Positions 1 to 11,878 of a stretch of 64,000 nucleotides of DNA are shown piece by piece (position 1 is the first letter of the stretch; each line of letters starts with the position of its first letter). A program made the position numbers and the translations under genes. The stretch spans positions 3,224,001 to 3,288,000 of the forward strand of contig NZ_CP104381.1 in assembly GCF_030582395.1 (NCBI RefSeq), given 5' to 3'. This stretch comes from Ralstonia pickettii (GTDB lineage: Bacteria; Pseudomonadota; Gammaproteobacteria; Burkholderiales; Burkholderiaceae). The notes under the pieces are model-generated. The model saw nothing but the letters and a program-made list of their open reading frames with translations. It made no database searches and was not told the origin of the DNA.

Positions 1-1858
<1,858 letters not shown>

Positions 1859-1922
1859 TTCTTCCTCTCCGTTCAAACCTGGTCACGCAGGCTACGCGCG
1901 ACCAGTTTCGGGAATGACGCGG

Positions 1923-3464
1923 TTAGAACGCGGCGGACTTCTTGAAATCCTCGATCGCGGCACGCAGGGCGGCCTCATCTTCCTTCGACAGATCCTTCGT
2001 ATCTTCGATGCGGTTGATGAGATCGGCGTACTTCGTCTTCAGCGTGTCGTGCAGGCCCTTTTCGAAAGCCAGGATGTCCTTCACGTCCACGTTGTCGAGG
2101 AAGCCGTTGTTGGCTGCGTACAGCGACGCGGCCAGCTGCCACACCTGCAGCGGCTGGTATTGCGGCTGCTTGAGCAGTTCGGTCACGCGGCGGCCGCGCT
2201 CGAGCTGCTTGCGGGTCGCTTCGTCCAGGTCGGAAGCAAACTGCGCGAACGCAGCCAGTTCACGATACTGAGCCAGGTCGGTACGGATACCGCCCGACAG
2301 CTTCTTGATGACCTTGGTCTGAGCAGCACCACCCACGCGCGACACCGAAATACCGGCGTTGATTGCGGGGCGCACACCGGCGTTGAACAGATCGGTTTCC
2401 AGGAAGATCTGGCCGTCGGTAATCGAGATCACGTTGGTCGGCACGAACGCGGACACGTCGCCGGCCTGCGTTTCGATCACGGGCAGTGCGGTCAGCGAAC
2501 CGGTCTTGCCCTTGACTTCACCGTTGGTGATCTTTTCGATGTGATCAGCGTTCACACGTGCAGCGCGCTCCAGCAGACGCGAGTGCAGATAGAACACGTC
2601 GCCCGGGTAGGCCTCACGGCCAGGCGGGCGGCGCAGCAGCAGCGAAACCTGACGGTACGCCCAAGCTTGCTTGGTCAGATCGTCATACACGATCAGGGCA
2701 TCTTCGCCGCGGTCGCGGAAGTATTCGCCCATCGTGCAGCCGGCGTAGGCCGACAGGTACTGCATGGCGGCAGAATCCGAAGCGGCAGCAGCCACCACGA
2801 TCGTGTATTCCAGCGCGCCGTGCTCTTCCAGCTTGCGAACCACGTTAGCGATCGTCGAAGCCTTCTGGCCGATTGCCACATATACGCAGAAGATGCCCTT
2901 GCCCTTCTGGTTGATGATGGCGTCGACTGCAACAGCGGTCTTGCCGGTCTGGCGGTCGCCAATGATCAGCTCACGCTGGCCACGGCCGATCGGCACCATG
3001 GCGTCGATCGACTTCAGGCCGGTCTGCACCGGCTGGCTCACCGATTGACGTGCGATCACGCCCGGAGCGACCTTTTCGATCACGTCCGTCTTCTTGGCGT
3101 TGATCGGGCCCTTGCCGTCGATCGGCTGGCCCAGTGCGTTCACCACGCGGCCCAGCAGTTCCGGGCCAACCGGCACTTCCAGAATGCGACCCGTGCACTT
3201 GACTTCGTCGCCTTCGGAAATGTGCTCGTACTCACCCAGCACCACAGCGCCGACGGAGTCGCGCTCGAGGTTCAGCGCGAGGCCGAACGTGTTGCCCGGG
3301 AATTCCAGCATTTCGCCTTGCATCACGCCCGACAGGCCATGAATGCGGCAGATACCGTCCGTCACGGAGATAACCGTGCCGGTGTTCTTTGCGTCAGCGC
3401 CAGCCTTCAAGCCCTCGATACGGGTCTTGATCAGGTCGCTGATCTCGGAGGGGTTCAGTTGCAT
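1923..3464 (-). CDS. atpA: ATP synthase F1 subunit alpha
   Basis: This is the non-catalytic nucleotide-binding subunit that alternates with beta in the F1 hexamer. Its 513 aa equal the usual family length. The N-terminal [19 protein letters not shown] is canonical. The Walker A motif GDRQTGKT is at residues 169-176, and the [30 protein letters not shown] region characteristic of alpha subunits is intact. The start ATG at 3464 follows a clear AGGAGC ribosome-binding site. It lies 64 bp upstream of atpG and 85 bp downstream of atpH, as part of one transcript. Confidence 0.98.
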   Translation of the reverse strand: MQLNPSEISDLIKTRIEGLKAGADAKNTGTVISVTDGICRIHGLSGVMQGEMLEFPGNTFGLALNLERDSVGAVVLGEYEHISEGDEVKCTGRILEVPVGPELLGRVVNALGQPIDGKGPINAKKTDVIEKVAPGVIARQSVSQPVQTGLKSIDAMVPIGRGQRELIIGDRQTGKTAVAVDAIINQKGKGIFCVYVAIGQKASTIANVVRKLEEHGALEYTIVVAAAASDSAAMQYLSAYAGCTMGEYFRDRGEDALIVYDDLTKQAWAYRQVSLLLRRPPGREAYPGDVFYLHSRLLERAARVNADHIEKITNGEVKGKTGSLTALPVIETQAGDVSAFVPTNVISITDGQIFLETDLFNAGVRPAINAGISVSRVGGAAQTKVIKKLSGGIRTDLAQYRELAAFAQFASDLDEATRKQLERGRRVTELLKQPQYQPLQVWQLAASLYAANNGFLDNVDVKDILAFEKGLHDTLKTKYADLINRIEDTKDLSKEDEAALRAAIEDFKKSAAF

Positions 3465-3549
3465 CGAATGCTCCTAATTCTTCAATCTGTCTGCGGGCGC
3501 GCTACGTCGATGAAATCGCGTCGATTCATCGGCGCCTCGCGGAGCAGCA

Positions 3550-4086
3550 TTACGCGGCGGTCAGCGCAGACTGCATCTGCGTCAGGCGCGCGCGCACCGA
3601 GGTGTCGAGCACTTCGTCGCCAATCTGCACACGCACGCCGCCGATCAACGAAGGATCGACGCTCACGTGAGCCTGCAGCTTCTTGCCGAACTTGCGTTCG
3701 AGCGTGGCGACCAGTTCGGTCAGGGGCGCGCCCTCAAGCGGGAACGCACTGGTGATCTCGACGTCGGCGGCGCCTTCACTGGCATTCCGCAGCACATGGA
3801 ATTGCGCGGCAATTTCCGGCAGCAGCGACAGGCGCTTGTTGGCCACCAGCAGGCCAACCAGTTCCTTCGCCTCATGCGAAACCGGAGATTTCAGCGCCGA
3901 CAGGAAGATCCCCGCCACATCGGCTTTGGAGAGCTTCGGATCATCGGCGACTGCCTTCATGTCGGGCACGGCGGCAATTTGCCCCATTTCCGACACGAGC
4001 TCAGACCATGCACCCAGATTGCCGGCCTTCGCCACGCGGAACAGCGCCTCTGCGTACGGACGGGCAACGGTTGCGAGTTCTGCCAT
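3550..4086 (-). CDS. atpH: ATP synthase F1 subunit delta
   Basis: This subunit forms the peripheral-stalk link between the top of the F1 hexamer and the b dimer. The protein is 178 aa, the usual size. It has the OSCP/delta start ([19 protein letters not shown]) and a conserved C-terminal segment ending [23 protein letters not shown]. Only 2 bp separate it from the stop of atpF, so the two are probably translationally coupled. The function is inferred from clear family similarity and operon position. Confidence 0.96.
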   Translation of the reverse strand: MAELATVARPYAEALFRVAKAGNLGAWSELVSEMGQIAAVPDMKAVADDPKLSKADVAGIFLSALKSPVSHEAKELVGLLVANKRLSLLPEIAAQFHVLRNASEGAADVEITSAFPLEGAPLTELVATLERKFGKKLQAHVSVDPSLIGGVRVQIGDEVLDTSVRARLTQMQSALTAA

Positions 4087-4088
4087 GA

Positions 4089-4559
4089 TTACAGCTCAGC
4101 CTTGAGTTGATTGAGCAGATCGGCGTGGACCTGCGCATTGACTTCACGCTTGAGGATCTGCTCGGCACCCTTGACGGCCAGCGTGGCAACCTGGTCGCGC
4201 AGCGATTCACGCGCGCGCACGGTTTGCTGCTCGGCTTCGGCCTTGGCTTGCGCAATGATGCGCGCGGCTTCGGCTTGGGCGTTTTGCTTGATCTCTTCGG
4301 CGCTCATCTGGGCACGCTTTTCAGCGTCCGCGATGCGTTGCGCGCCTTCATTGCGCGCTTCGGTCAGTGCCTGCTCGACCCGCTTGTTGGCCAGCTCCAG
4401 CTCAGCCTTGCCCTTATCGGCAGCGGCCAGGCCATCGGCAATTTTCTTCGCGCGTTCGTCGAGCGCCTTCACCAGGGGCGGCCAAATGAACTTGGCAACA
4501 ACCCACCACAGGATGAAGAACACGACCATCTGCGCGACGAGTGTGGCGTTCAGGTTCAT
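4089..4559 (-). CDS. atpF: ATP synthase Fo subunit b
   Basis: This is the peripheral stalk subunit anchoring F1 to Fo. The 156-aa protein has one N-terminal membrane helix (about residues 5-25, [23 protein letters not shown]). A long charged helix full of A, E, K and R follows, as expected for the dimeric coiled coil. The length matches other proteobacterial b subunits. It lies between atpE and atpH. No second b-type subunit (b') is seen, which fits a non-photosynthetic beta-proteobacterium. Confidence 0.97.
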   Translation of the reverse strand: MNLNATLVAQMVVFFILWWVVAKFIWPPLVKALDERAKKIADGLAAADKGKAELELANKRVEQALTEARNEGAQRIADAEKRAQMSAEEIKQNAQAEAARIIAQAKAEAEQQTVRARESLRDQVATLAVKGAEQILKREVNAQVHADLLNQLKAEL

Positions 4560-4665
4560 GGTGTGTTCCTTTCGGTATTGAGACTACGGATCAATGCACG
4601 AAGCGGCGAGGGTTACGCGCAGCGTTCACCCAGGCCGCCTCCGGCATCATGCAGACCGAAAAGAA

Positions 4666-4944
<279 letters not shown>

Positions 4945-5015
4945 TTACGTGAAAGACTAAGAACTTGAGAACTTGGAAAAATCAAACGGAACCGGAGAAC
5001 CTGAACCGCAACTAC

Positions 5016-5903
<888 letters not shown>

Positions 5904-6127
5904 TCAGTCCAATATTGCGAAACATTCTTCGTGATCCGTTCCGACCCGCGCCCAATTCTGCCAGGTGTTTCCTGGAGATCGCGGACTGCACGCGGCTGAA
6001 ACGCGTCACCTTATTCTTGCGGAGTGTCAGCGCAATGAACCGGGCTTCTCCTGCCTCAGGTCCTTGCCGTGTGCCAACACGCCAGTGTGCCCGCCATGCC
6101 GCAGTGGGCTGGAGCCGCCTCAACGCA

Positions 6128-6697
6128 CTAGCGCAGTGCGAGACCGACCCAATACATCTTGAGCGCCAGGATCAGGGTGATCAGCAAGGGCGGCCAATGC
6201 AGACCCTTGAACACCACCACCACGATCACCAGCAGCGCGACCGTGCCAAGCACCTTGATCGCTTCGCCCACTACGAGGCGGGCAATGGATTCGAACCCCT
6301 TGGCCGTCGACAGCCGCATCGCGAACCATGCCGAAGGCACCACACATACGCCCCCGCCCAGCAGCGCCGACAATCCAGCCTCGGCAGCTGACGCAGCGCC
6401 CGTGCCCGCGAACCAACTGCCGACATACCAACCGAGCCCACACAACAGTGTGATGGCCACTTGGCCGAGCACGATGGAAAAGGGCGTGATACGCGAGGCC
6501 TGCACAGCCTGCTCGCCAAACAGGGCGACCGCTTCGTCATGCGATAGCACATGCACCGGCGGCTCCGCCTGCTGATCATCGTCCCAACTGTCGTGCTTCG
6601 GATCCTGCATCGGCTGGGGCCGGGCGGCTTTCAACGAAGCGTAAGAATCGGGCCGTTGCCGGTCAGCTGGCTGCATGGAAGAATGTGCTTTCATCAT
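6128..6697 (-). CDS. atpI: AtpI-type ATP synthase assembly protein
   Basis: This is a small membrane protein at the head of the atp operon, which in other bacteria assists c-ring assembly. The 189 aa comprise a hydrophilic N-terminal region of about 75 residues and then four hydrophobic segments (starting ITPFSIVLGQVAITLL, GLSALLGGGVCVVPSAWFAM, VGEAIKVLGTVALL and LLITLILALKMYWVGLAL). The PSAWFA motif and the length of the membrane part fit AtpI. The start at 6697 is the furthest upstream ATG. A start at a later Met is possible because the N-terminal half is poorly conserved. Confidence 0.85.
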   Translation of the reverse strand: MMKAHSSMQPADRQRPDSYASLKAARPQPMQDPKHDSWDDDQQAEPPVHVLSHDEAVALFGEQAVQASRITPFSIVLGQVAITLLCGLGWYVGSWFAGTGAASAAEAGLSALLGGGVCVVPSAWFAMRLSTAKGFESIARLVVGEAIKVLGTVALLVIVVVVFKGLHWPPLLITLILALKMYWVGLALR

Positions 6698-7025
6698 GCC
6701 GCACCGCTTTGGGTCAGGCGGATTTAAAACCGCACGATTTTACGGGACATGGCGTTCGCCAGTCAACGCACAAGCGAACCCTTCTGTGGGCGCCTTCGAC
6801 AGCACTTCGCGCGGCCGCGTTCCGTTCGGAGCACGCAATGCGGTGCTGCTGCCGGGGTAACCAATCCGGCTGACGGCGCGGCGCCCGGTTGATTCCATGA
6901 TGGTGTTGGTAGCGTCGAGCGTCGATGACGTGCGAGGTAATCGCACCAATTCCGTGCGAGCGTGCACCCGCACATGGCGCAGAGGCGCGGATTCCCGCCC
7001 CTGCGTCAAACGGTCGCAGGTCCAC
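6698..7025. other. Intergenic region between parB and atpI
   Basis: This is 328 bp without a credible gene. The ORFs crossing it have unnatural composition and overlap parB antisense-like. It contains the likely atp operon promoter on the minus strand (listed separately) and probably the transcription end of parB. No terminator hairpin with a clear T tract was found here, so read-through from parB into atp is possible. Confidence 0.6.
6737..6766 (-). promoter_or_regulatory. Sigma-70-type promoter for the atp operon
   Basis: On the minus strand the -35 is TTGACT (6761-6766) and the -10 is TAAAAT (6737-6742), separated by 18 bp. Both hexamers differ from consensus at one position. The -10 lies about 40 bp upstream of the atpI start codon and points in the correct direction. 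Function is inferred from sequence only. Confidence 0.6.
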
Positions 7026-7937
7026 TCAGGCAGCCTCTTCGCCGGCGTCGAGACGCAGACGCGCCAGCAGCCCATCGAACTCGTCGAGACTGCTGAATTG
7101 CACGGTCAGCTGACCGCGCCCCTTGGCCGCCAGCTTGATCTGCACACCCAGGCCGAGCTGGTCGGCCAGCTCCTCTTCGAGGCGGGCCACGTCGCGGCCG
7201 CCTTGGTGCCCACCCTTCTGCTTTAGCGATTTCAGCTCGAACGGCTTGAGCGTCGACGCCACCAGTTTTTCCGTCTCGCGCACCGACAGGCGCTTGTTGA
7301 CGATCTGGTTGGCCAATGTGATCTGTGTGGCACCATCGACGGCGAGCAGCGCGCGGGCGTGGCCCATGTCGAGGTCGCCGGCCATCAGCATGGTCTGCAC
7401 TGGCTGAGCGAGATTGAGCAGGCGCAGCAGGTTCGACACCGCGCTGCGCGAACGCCCGACCGATTCCGCCGCCTGCTCATGCGTGAACTGGAATTCACGC
7501 ACCAGGCGCGCAATGCCCTGGGCTTCTTCCAACGGGTTGAGATCCTCGCGCTGGATGTTTTCGATCAGCGCCATGGCGGCGGCCGATTCATCCGGCACGT
7601 CCTTCACGAGGACGGGCACCTCGGTCAGGCCGGCGAGGCGTGAAGCGCGGAAGCGGCGTTCACCCGCGATGATTTCGTACTTGGGCTTGGCACCGTCGGA
7701 CTCGACCTTGCGCACCAGAATCGGCTGCATCAGGCCCTGCGCCCGGATACTCGCGGCGAGCTCCTGCAGCGCGCCCTCGTCCATGCGCGTGCGCGGCTGA
7801 TATTTGCCGGGCTGCATCTGCTCCAGCTTCAGCACCGTCGGCGCGCCCTCTTGCCTGGCGGCTTCGACAATCTCGGCGGGGCTGCCGAGCAGTGCTTCGA
7901 GGCCGCGCCCCAGTCCCTTCTTCTTCATCGTGCTCAT
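7026..7937 (-). CDS. parB: ParB chromosome segregation protein (parS-binding CTPase)
   Basis: ParB binds parS, spreads as a CTP-dependent clamp and is moved by ParA. It has 303 aa. The N-terminal MKKKGLGRGLEALLG is typical of chromosomal Spo0J/ParB. The ParB/Srx CTP-binding domain contains YEIIAGERRFRASRLAG and ENIQREDLNPLEEA. The central HTH follows (THEQAAESVGRSRSAVSNLLRLLNL), and then the C-terminal dimerisation domain. The gene is 17 bp downstream of parA, and three parS palindromes lie 2-4 kb away in and beyond mnmG, so the complete parABS system is in this window. Confidence 0.96.
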   Translation of the reverse strand: MSTMKKKGLGRGLEALLGSPAEIVEAARQEGAPTVLKLEQMQPGKYQPRTRMDEGALQELAASIRAQGLMQPILVRKVESDGAKPKYEIIAGERRFRASRLAGLTEVPVLVKDVPDESAAAMALIENIQREDLNPLEEAQGIARLVREFQFTHEQAAESVGRSRSAVSNLLRLLNLAQPVQTMLMAGDLDMGHARALLAVDGATQITLANQIVNKRLSVRETEKLVASTLKPFELKSLKQKGGHQGGRDVARLEEELADQLGLGVQIKLAAKGRGQLTVQFSSLDEFDGLLARLRLDAGEEAA

Positions 7938-7954
7938 GTTGTTCCTCTTGCTGC

Positions 7955-8740
7955 TCAGGCCGGCATATCGGCCATCTGGCGCACGCGCGCGATCATCTCG
8001 GCGCCGAAATCCAGATAGGCCTTCGCCCCCTTCGATGCCACGTCAAACGCCACGCCCGGCATGCCGTACGACGGCGCTTCGGCCAGGCGCACGTTGCGCG
8101 GGATCACCGTCTTGAACACCTTGTCGCCGAAGTGCGATTCGAGCTGGGCCGAGACCTGCTGCTGCAGCGTCACGCGCGGATCGAACATCACGCGCAACAG
8201 ACCGATCACCTTGAGGTCGCGGTTCAGGTTGGCGTGCACCTGCTTGATGGTGTTGACGAGATCCGACAGGCCTTCGAGCGCGAAGTACTCACACTGCATC
8301 GGCACGACGACGCCGTGCGCGGCACACAGGCCATTGAGCGTGAGCAGCGAGAGCGAGGGCGGGCAGTCGATGAGGACGAAGTCGTAATCGGCTTCCACCT
8401 CGGCCAGCGCAAGCTTGAGGCGGTTTTCGCGATGCTCGAGATCGACCAGCTCGACTTCGGCGCCGGCCAGGTCGCGGTTAGCTGGCAACACGTCGTAGCG
8501 CCCGGCCTCCGAGCGCTGGCGCGCCTGCGGAATCGTCGCCAGCCCGACAAGGACCTGGTAGACGCTGGATTCGAGTGTGTGCTTATCGATGCCCGAGCCC
8601 ATCGACGCATTGCCCTGGGGGTCGAGGTCGACCAGCAGCACGCGCTGCCCTTGCGCGGCCAGCCCGGCCGCAAGGTTCACCGTGGTGGTGGTCTTGCCGA
8701 CCCCGCCCTTCTGGTTGGCGATCACGAAAATATTCGACAT
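7955..8740 (-). CDS. parA: ParA/Soj chromosome-partitioning ATPase
   Basis: This is a Walker-type ATPase that forms nucleoid-bound gradients to segregate ParB-parS complexes. Its 261 aa make it a short chromosomal type without the N-terminal HTH of plasmid ParAs. The deviant Walker [10 protein letters not shown] starts at residue 11, with DPQGNAS and the switch DCPPSLSLLTLN segment following. It is co-directional with rsmG (37 bp) and parB (17 bp), giving the classic mnmG-rsmG-parA-parB order found near bacterial origins. Confidence 0.97.
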   Translation of the reverse strand: MSNIFVIANQKGGVGKTTTTVNLAAGLAAQGQRVLLVDLDPQGNASMGSGIDKHTLESSVYQVLVGLATIPQARQRSEAGRYDVLPANRDLAGAEVELVDLEHRENRLKLALAEVEADYDFVLIDCPPSLSLLTLNGLCAAHGVVVPMQCEYFALEGLSDLVNTIKQVHANLNRDLKVIGLLRVMFDPRVTLQQQVSAQLESHFGDKVFKTVIPRNVRLAEAPSYGMPGVAFDVASKGAKAYLDFGAEMIARVRQMADMPA

Positions 8741-8777
8741 GACTCCTCTGCGGTGAATGGCTCGCTACAACGTTCGC

Positions 8778-9446
8778 TCACGCCGACGGCGCGAGGATGA
8801 CCAAGTGACGCTCGGCCGGCAGCCCCGGCACCGTCAGGCGCTCGATGGCTTCGACGGTCCAGCCGGCGGGCAGACGCTCGATTTCGGCATCCGGGCGCAC
8901 GCCCTTCATGGCGACCATGCGGCCGTGCGGCGCCAGCAGATGCCCGGCTAGATTCACGAAATCGACCAGCTCGGCAAAGGCACGTGAGGTGATGACGCCG
9001 TAGCCGGTGGCATCGGTCAGTTTTTCCACGTGGCCCCAATGCGATTGGGCGTTGGTCAGGCCAAGCTCGGCACGGCACTGCGTCAGAAAGGCCGTTTTCT
9101 TTTGCACGATGTCGACCATCGTGACGCTGACATCCGGAAAGGTGATGGCCAGCGGGATGCCCGGCAGGCCGCCGCCCGAACCAACGTCCAGCACGCGCGG
9201 TAAGTCGGGTTGAGCACGGCGGGCCAGCTCGGCGATGCGCGACACCGCCGACAGCGAATCCAGCAGGTGGTGCGTCAGCATGTCGCCGGCATCACGTATG
9301 GCGGTCAGGTTGTAGACGCGGTTCCATTTGGCCAGCAGCCCTTGGTACGCCAGTAGGCGATCGACTCGCGCTTCGTCCAGGGATAAGCCAAGCGCGCGGG
9401 CGCCGGCTTCCAGCTCTGCCCGGGCGTCTGTGAGTGCGTTCGCCAT
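8778..9446 (-). CDS. rsmG: 16S rRNA (guanine-527 N7) methyltransferase RsmG
   Basis: This enzyme uses SAM to methylate G527 of 16S rRNA; its loss gives low-level streptomycin resistance in other bacteria. It has 222 aa from ATG 9446. The SAM-binding segment is [17 protein letters not shown], and the downstream region ([32 protein letters not shown]) is typical. A TTG one codon earlier is possible but less likely. The start overlaps the mnmG stop as TGATG, so translation is probably coupled. Confidence 0.96.
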   Translation of the reverse strand: MANALTDARAELEAGARALGLSLDEARVDRLLAYQGLLAKWNRVYNLTAIRDAGDMLTHHLLDSLSAVSRIAELARRAQPDLPRVLDVGSGGGLPGIPLAITFPDVSVTMVDIVQKKTAFLTQCRAELGLTNAQSHWGHVEKLTDATGYGVITSRAFAELVDFVNLAGHLLAPHGRMVAMKGVRPDAEIERLPAGWTVEAIERLTVPGLPAERHLVILAPSA

Positions 9447-11395
9447 CAAGCGGCCTCGCCATCTGCGCTGGCGCGCGGGCCGACTTGGCCACGCAGCACG
9501 CCCTTCTTCAAGTGCACGAGCAGCAACGACACGGCGGCCGGCGTGATGCCGGAGATACGCGAAGCTTGTCCGATGGTCTCGGGCTTGTGCTTGGCGAGCT
9601 TCTGCTGGACTTCGATCGACAGGCCGCGCACTTGCGAGTAATCGAAATCGGCCGGCAGGCGCGTGTTTTCGTTTGCACCAAGGCGCTCCACTTCATCGGC
9701 TTGCCGGGCGATATAACCGTGGTATTTGATGCCGATTTCGACCTGCTCACGGATCTGTTCCGCCAGCAGCGGGTCTTCAGCCAACGGCGCTTCGAGCGCG
9801 TACTTGCCGCCCTGCATACCCATGAGCGTTTCATACGTCACGTTCGGGCGGCGCAGCAAATCGGCGAGGGCGTACTCACGCTCAATGCCCTTGCCCAGCA
9901 CCGGCTCAGCGTCCTCCAAGGGCAGCGTGGCCGGATTCACCCACGTCGACTTGAGGCGCTCTGTTTCACGTGAAACAGCGTCGCGCTTCCGGTTGAACGC
10001 GTCCCAGCGTGCATCGTCGACGACGCCAAGCGCGCGGCCAACTTCGGTCAGGCGCATGTCGGCGTTGTCTTCACGCAGGCTGAGACGGAACTCGGCCCGG
10101 CTGGTGAACATGCGATACGGCTCGGTCACGCCCCGGGTGATGAGGTCGTCGACGAGCACGCCCAGATAAGCCTGGTCGCGGCGCGGCGTCCAGGCGTCCT
10201 TGCCCTGTACTTGCAGGCCGGCGTTGATACCGGCCAGCAGGCCTTGCGCCGCAGCCTCTTCGTAGCCGGTCGTCCCGTTGATCTGCCCGGCGAAGAACAG
10301 ACCGGAAATCGCCTTGGACTCCAGTGAAGCCTTCAGTGCGCGCGGATCGAAATAGTCGTATTCGATGGCGTATCCGGGCCGCAGAATGTGGGCGTTTTCC
10401 AGCCCGCGCATGGAGTGGATGAGGTCCAGCTGCACATCAAACGGCAGGCTGGTCGACACGCCGTTCGGGTAGAACTCGTTGGTCGTCAGGCCTTCCGGCT
10501 CCAGGAAAATCTGGTGGCTGTCCTTGCTGGCGAAGCGGTGGATCTTGTCTTCGATGCTGGGGCAGTAGCGCGGCCCCACCCCTTCGATCACGCCCGTGTA
10601 CATCGGGGAGCGATCCAACCCCGCGCGGATGATGTCGTGCGTGCGCTCGTTGGTGTGCGTCACCCAGCACGGCACTTGGCGTGGGTGCATCTCCGCCCGG
10701 CCCATGAACGAGAACACCGGCACCGGATCGAGATCGCCCGGTTGCTCTTCGAGCACGGAAAAGTTGATGGACCGGCCGTCAATGCGCGGCGGCGTGCCGG
10801 TCTTAAGACGGCCCTGCGGCAACTTCAACTCTTTCAGACGTGCCGACAGCGACACGGCCGCCGGATCGCCGGCACGGCCGCCGGTGTAGTTATTCAGCCC
10901 GACATGGATCTTTCCATCGAGGAATGTTCCCGCCGTCAGTACCACGGCACGTGAACGGAACTGCACGCCGACCTGCGTCACTGCCCCGACCACGCGGTCG
11001 CCCTCCACCAGCAGATCTTCGACCGCCTGCTGAAAGAGCATCAAATTCGGCTGATTTTCCAGGCGATGGCGAATCGCCGCTTTGTACAGCACCCGGTCCG
11101 CCTGGGCGCGCGTCGCTCGCACGGCAGGGCCCTTGCTGGAATTGAGGATACGGAATTGGATACCGCCCTCATCCGTCGCAATGGCCATAGCGCCGCCCAG
11201 GGCATCCACTTCCTTGACCAGATGGCCTTTGCCAATGCCCCCGATGGACGGGTTGCAGCTCATCTGCCCCAGCGTCTCGATGTTGTGCGTCAGCAGCAGG
11301 GTCTGACAGCCCATGCGCGCCGCCGCCAAGGCGGCCTCTGTGCCAGCGTGTCCGCCGCCCACCACGATCACATCGAATTCAATTGGATACAGCAT
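9446..11395 (-). CDS. mnmG: tRNA uridine-5-carboxymethylaminomethyl modification enzyme MnmG (GidA)
   Basis: This is an FAD enzyme that, with MnmE, modifies the wobble uridine of several tRNAs. It has 649 aa from [18 protein letters not shown], chosen because AGGAGG lies seven bases upstream; the ATG eight codons earlier would place this ribosome-binding site inside the gene. The FAD motif GGGHAG is at residues 13-18. The family signatures [24 protein letters not shown] and [15 protein letters not shown] are present, as is the C-terminal [22 protein letters not shown] perfect parS palindrome lies inside the reading frame at 9962-9977 and encodes VSRET. Confidence 0.97.
   Translation of the reverse strand: MLYPIEFDVIVVGGGHAGTEAALAAARMGCQTLLLTHNIETLGQMSCNPSIGGIGKGHLVKEVDALGGAMAIATDEGGIQFRILNSSKGPAVRATRAQADRVLYKAAIRHRLENQPNLMLFQQAVEDLLVEGDRVVGAVTQVGVQFRSRAVVLTAGTFLDGKIHVGLNNYTGGRAGDPAAVSLSARLKELKLPQGRLKTGTPPRIDGRSINFSVLEEQPGDLDPVPVFSFMGRAEMHPRQVPCWVTHTNERTHDIIRAGLDRSPMYTGVIEGVGPRYCPSIEDKIHRFASKDSHQIFLEPEGLTTNEFYPNGVSTSLPFDVQLDLIHSMRGLENAHILRPGYAIEYDYFDPRALKASLESKAISGLFFAGQINGTTGYEEAAAQGLLAGINAGLQVQGKDAWTPRRDQAYLGVLVDDLITRGVTEPYRMFTSRAEFRLSLREDNADMRLTEVGRALGVVDDARWDAFNRKRDAVSRETERLKSTWVNPATLPLEDAEPVLGKGIEREYALADLLRRPNVTYETLMGMQGGKYALEAPLAEDPLLAEQIREQVEIGIKYHGYIARQADEVERLGANENTRLPADFDYSQVRGLSIEVQQKLAKHKPETIGQASRISGITPAAVSLLLVHLKKGVLRGQVGPRASADGEAA
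9962..9977. promoter_or_regulatory. parS site inside mnmG
   Basis: The sequence TGTTTCACGTGAAACA is a perfect 16-bp palindrome and matches the proteobacterial parS form known for chromosomal ParB. It lies within the mnmG coding sequence, about 2 kb from the parB start. Binding is inferred from the match. Confidence 0.9.
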
Positions 11396-11509
11396 GGCTT
11401 CCTCCTCGCTTGGAGGCATCGAAAATTTGAAGAAGCGGAATTATAAGTCGCGCAGCTTCACTGCAGTTCGACGATGCGGCAATCGAGACGAATTTGCCCT
11501 GGTTTTCGC

Positions 11510-11523
11510 GTTTCACGTGAAAC
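11510..11523. promoter_or_regulatory. parS site upstream of mnmG (14-bp core)
   Basis: GTTTCACGTGAAAC is a perfect 14-bp palindrome. In the 16-bp form the first base is C instead of T, so the outer pair is broken. It lies about 115 bp upstream of the mnmG start and 38 bp from the next parS site. Confidence 0.85.
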
Positions 11524-11547
11524 ATGCACCGCTTTGTCGACCCCGGT

Positions 11548-11567
11548 TGTGTTTCACGTGAAACACA
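11548..11567. promoter_or_regulatory. parS site upstream of mnmG (extended palindrome)
   Basis: A perfect 20-bp palindrome contains the consensus TGTTTCACGTGAAACA at 11550-11565. It abuts the stop codon of the decayed LysR reading frame at 11568-11570. With the site at 11510 it forms a pair 40 bp apart centre to centre, close to four helical turns. Confidence 0.9.
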
Positions 11568-11800
11568 TCAGTAGGCGGGTGCCCTGGCCTCGCCTCTCTG
11601 AGGCGCACGCAGATAATCGATAAAGACCGTAGCTTGCCGGGCGGTTGCGGCATGCGGGAACTGGAGATGAAAGCGTTGCATCGGCGGGCACCAAGGCTCA
11701 CGCACTCGAACGAGGGACCGACCGCCATCTGGTCGGCAACGGTGTAACCCGGCACGTGCACCAAGCCAATGCCGGCTTCGCCGCTTTCGTCAGTGCTTGG
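11568..11800 (-). pseudogene. Remnant of a LysR-family regulator (C-terminal end)
   Basis: Minus-strand translation upstream of the parS pair gives GEAGIGLVHVPGYTVADQMAVG in one frame. After a frame change near 11690 it continues as PPMQRFHLQFPHAATARQATVFIDYLRAPQ and reaches a stop at 11568. Together these resemble the last 70 or so residues of the LysR effector domain (G-GI---P-Y, L--W-P, F-D-LR). The DNA-binding N-terminus is absent and the frame is broken, so this is a decayed fragment. The upstream boundary is uncertain. Confidence 0.5.
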
Positions 11801-11818
11801 GCTCCTTTCCTCTTGAAA

Positions 11819-11850
11819 GCAAAACGCACGGCGCGAACCGTGCGTTTTGC
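11819..11850 (-). terminator. Hairpin terminator after the substrate-binding protein gene
   Basis: There is a perfect 13-bp inverted repeat (11819-11831 with 11838-11850) around a 6-base loop. The stem ends in A4/T4 on either side and so could act in both directions. It lies 29 bp past the stop of the binding-protein gene. Confidence 0.75.
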
Positions 11851-11878
11851 GTGGGCCGATGACGTTAGGGCTACGTCA

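Larger units (their letters stand above)
11396..11878. other. Intergenic region with parS pair, LysR remnant and terminator
   Basis: This 483-bp stretch contains no intact gene. It contains the mnmG promoter region, two parS palindromes, the LysR remnant and a strong hairpin terminator, each listed separately. Positions 11396-11505 show no other obvious signal. Confidence 0.7.

Noticed and set aside
11513..11764. 83-codon minus-strand ORF upstream of mnmG
   Set aside because: It runs through two parS palindromes and in its second half is out of frame with the LysR match; better explained as part of a decayed gene.
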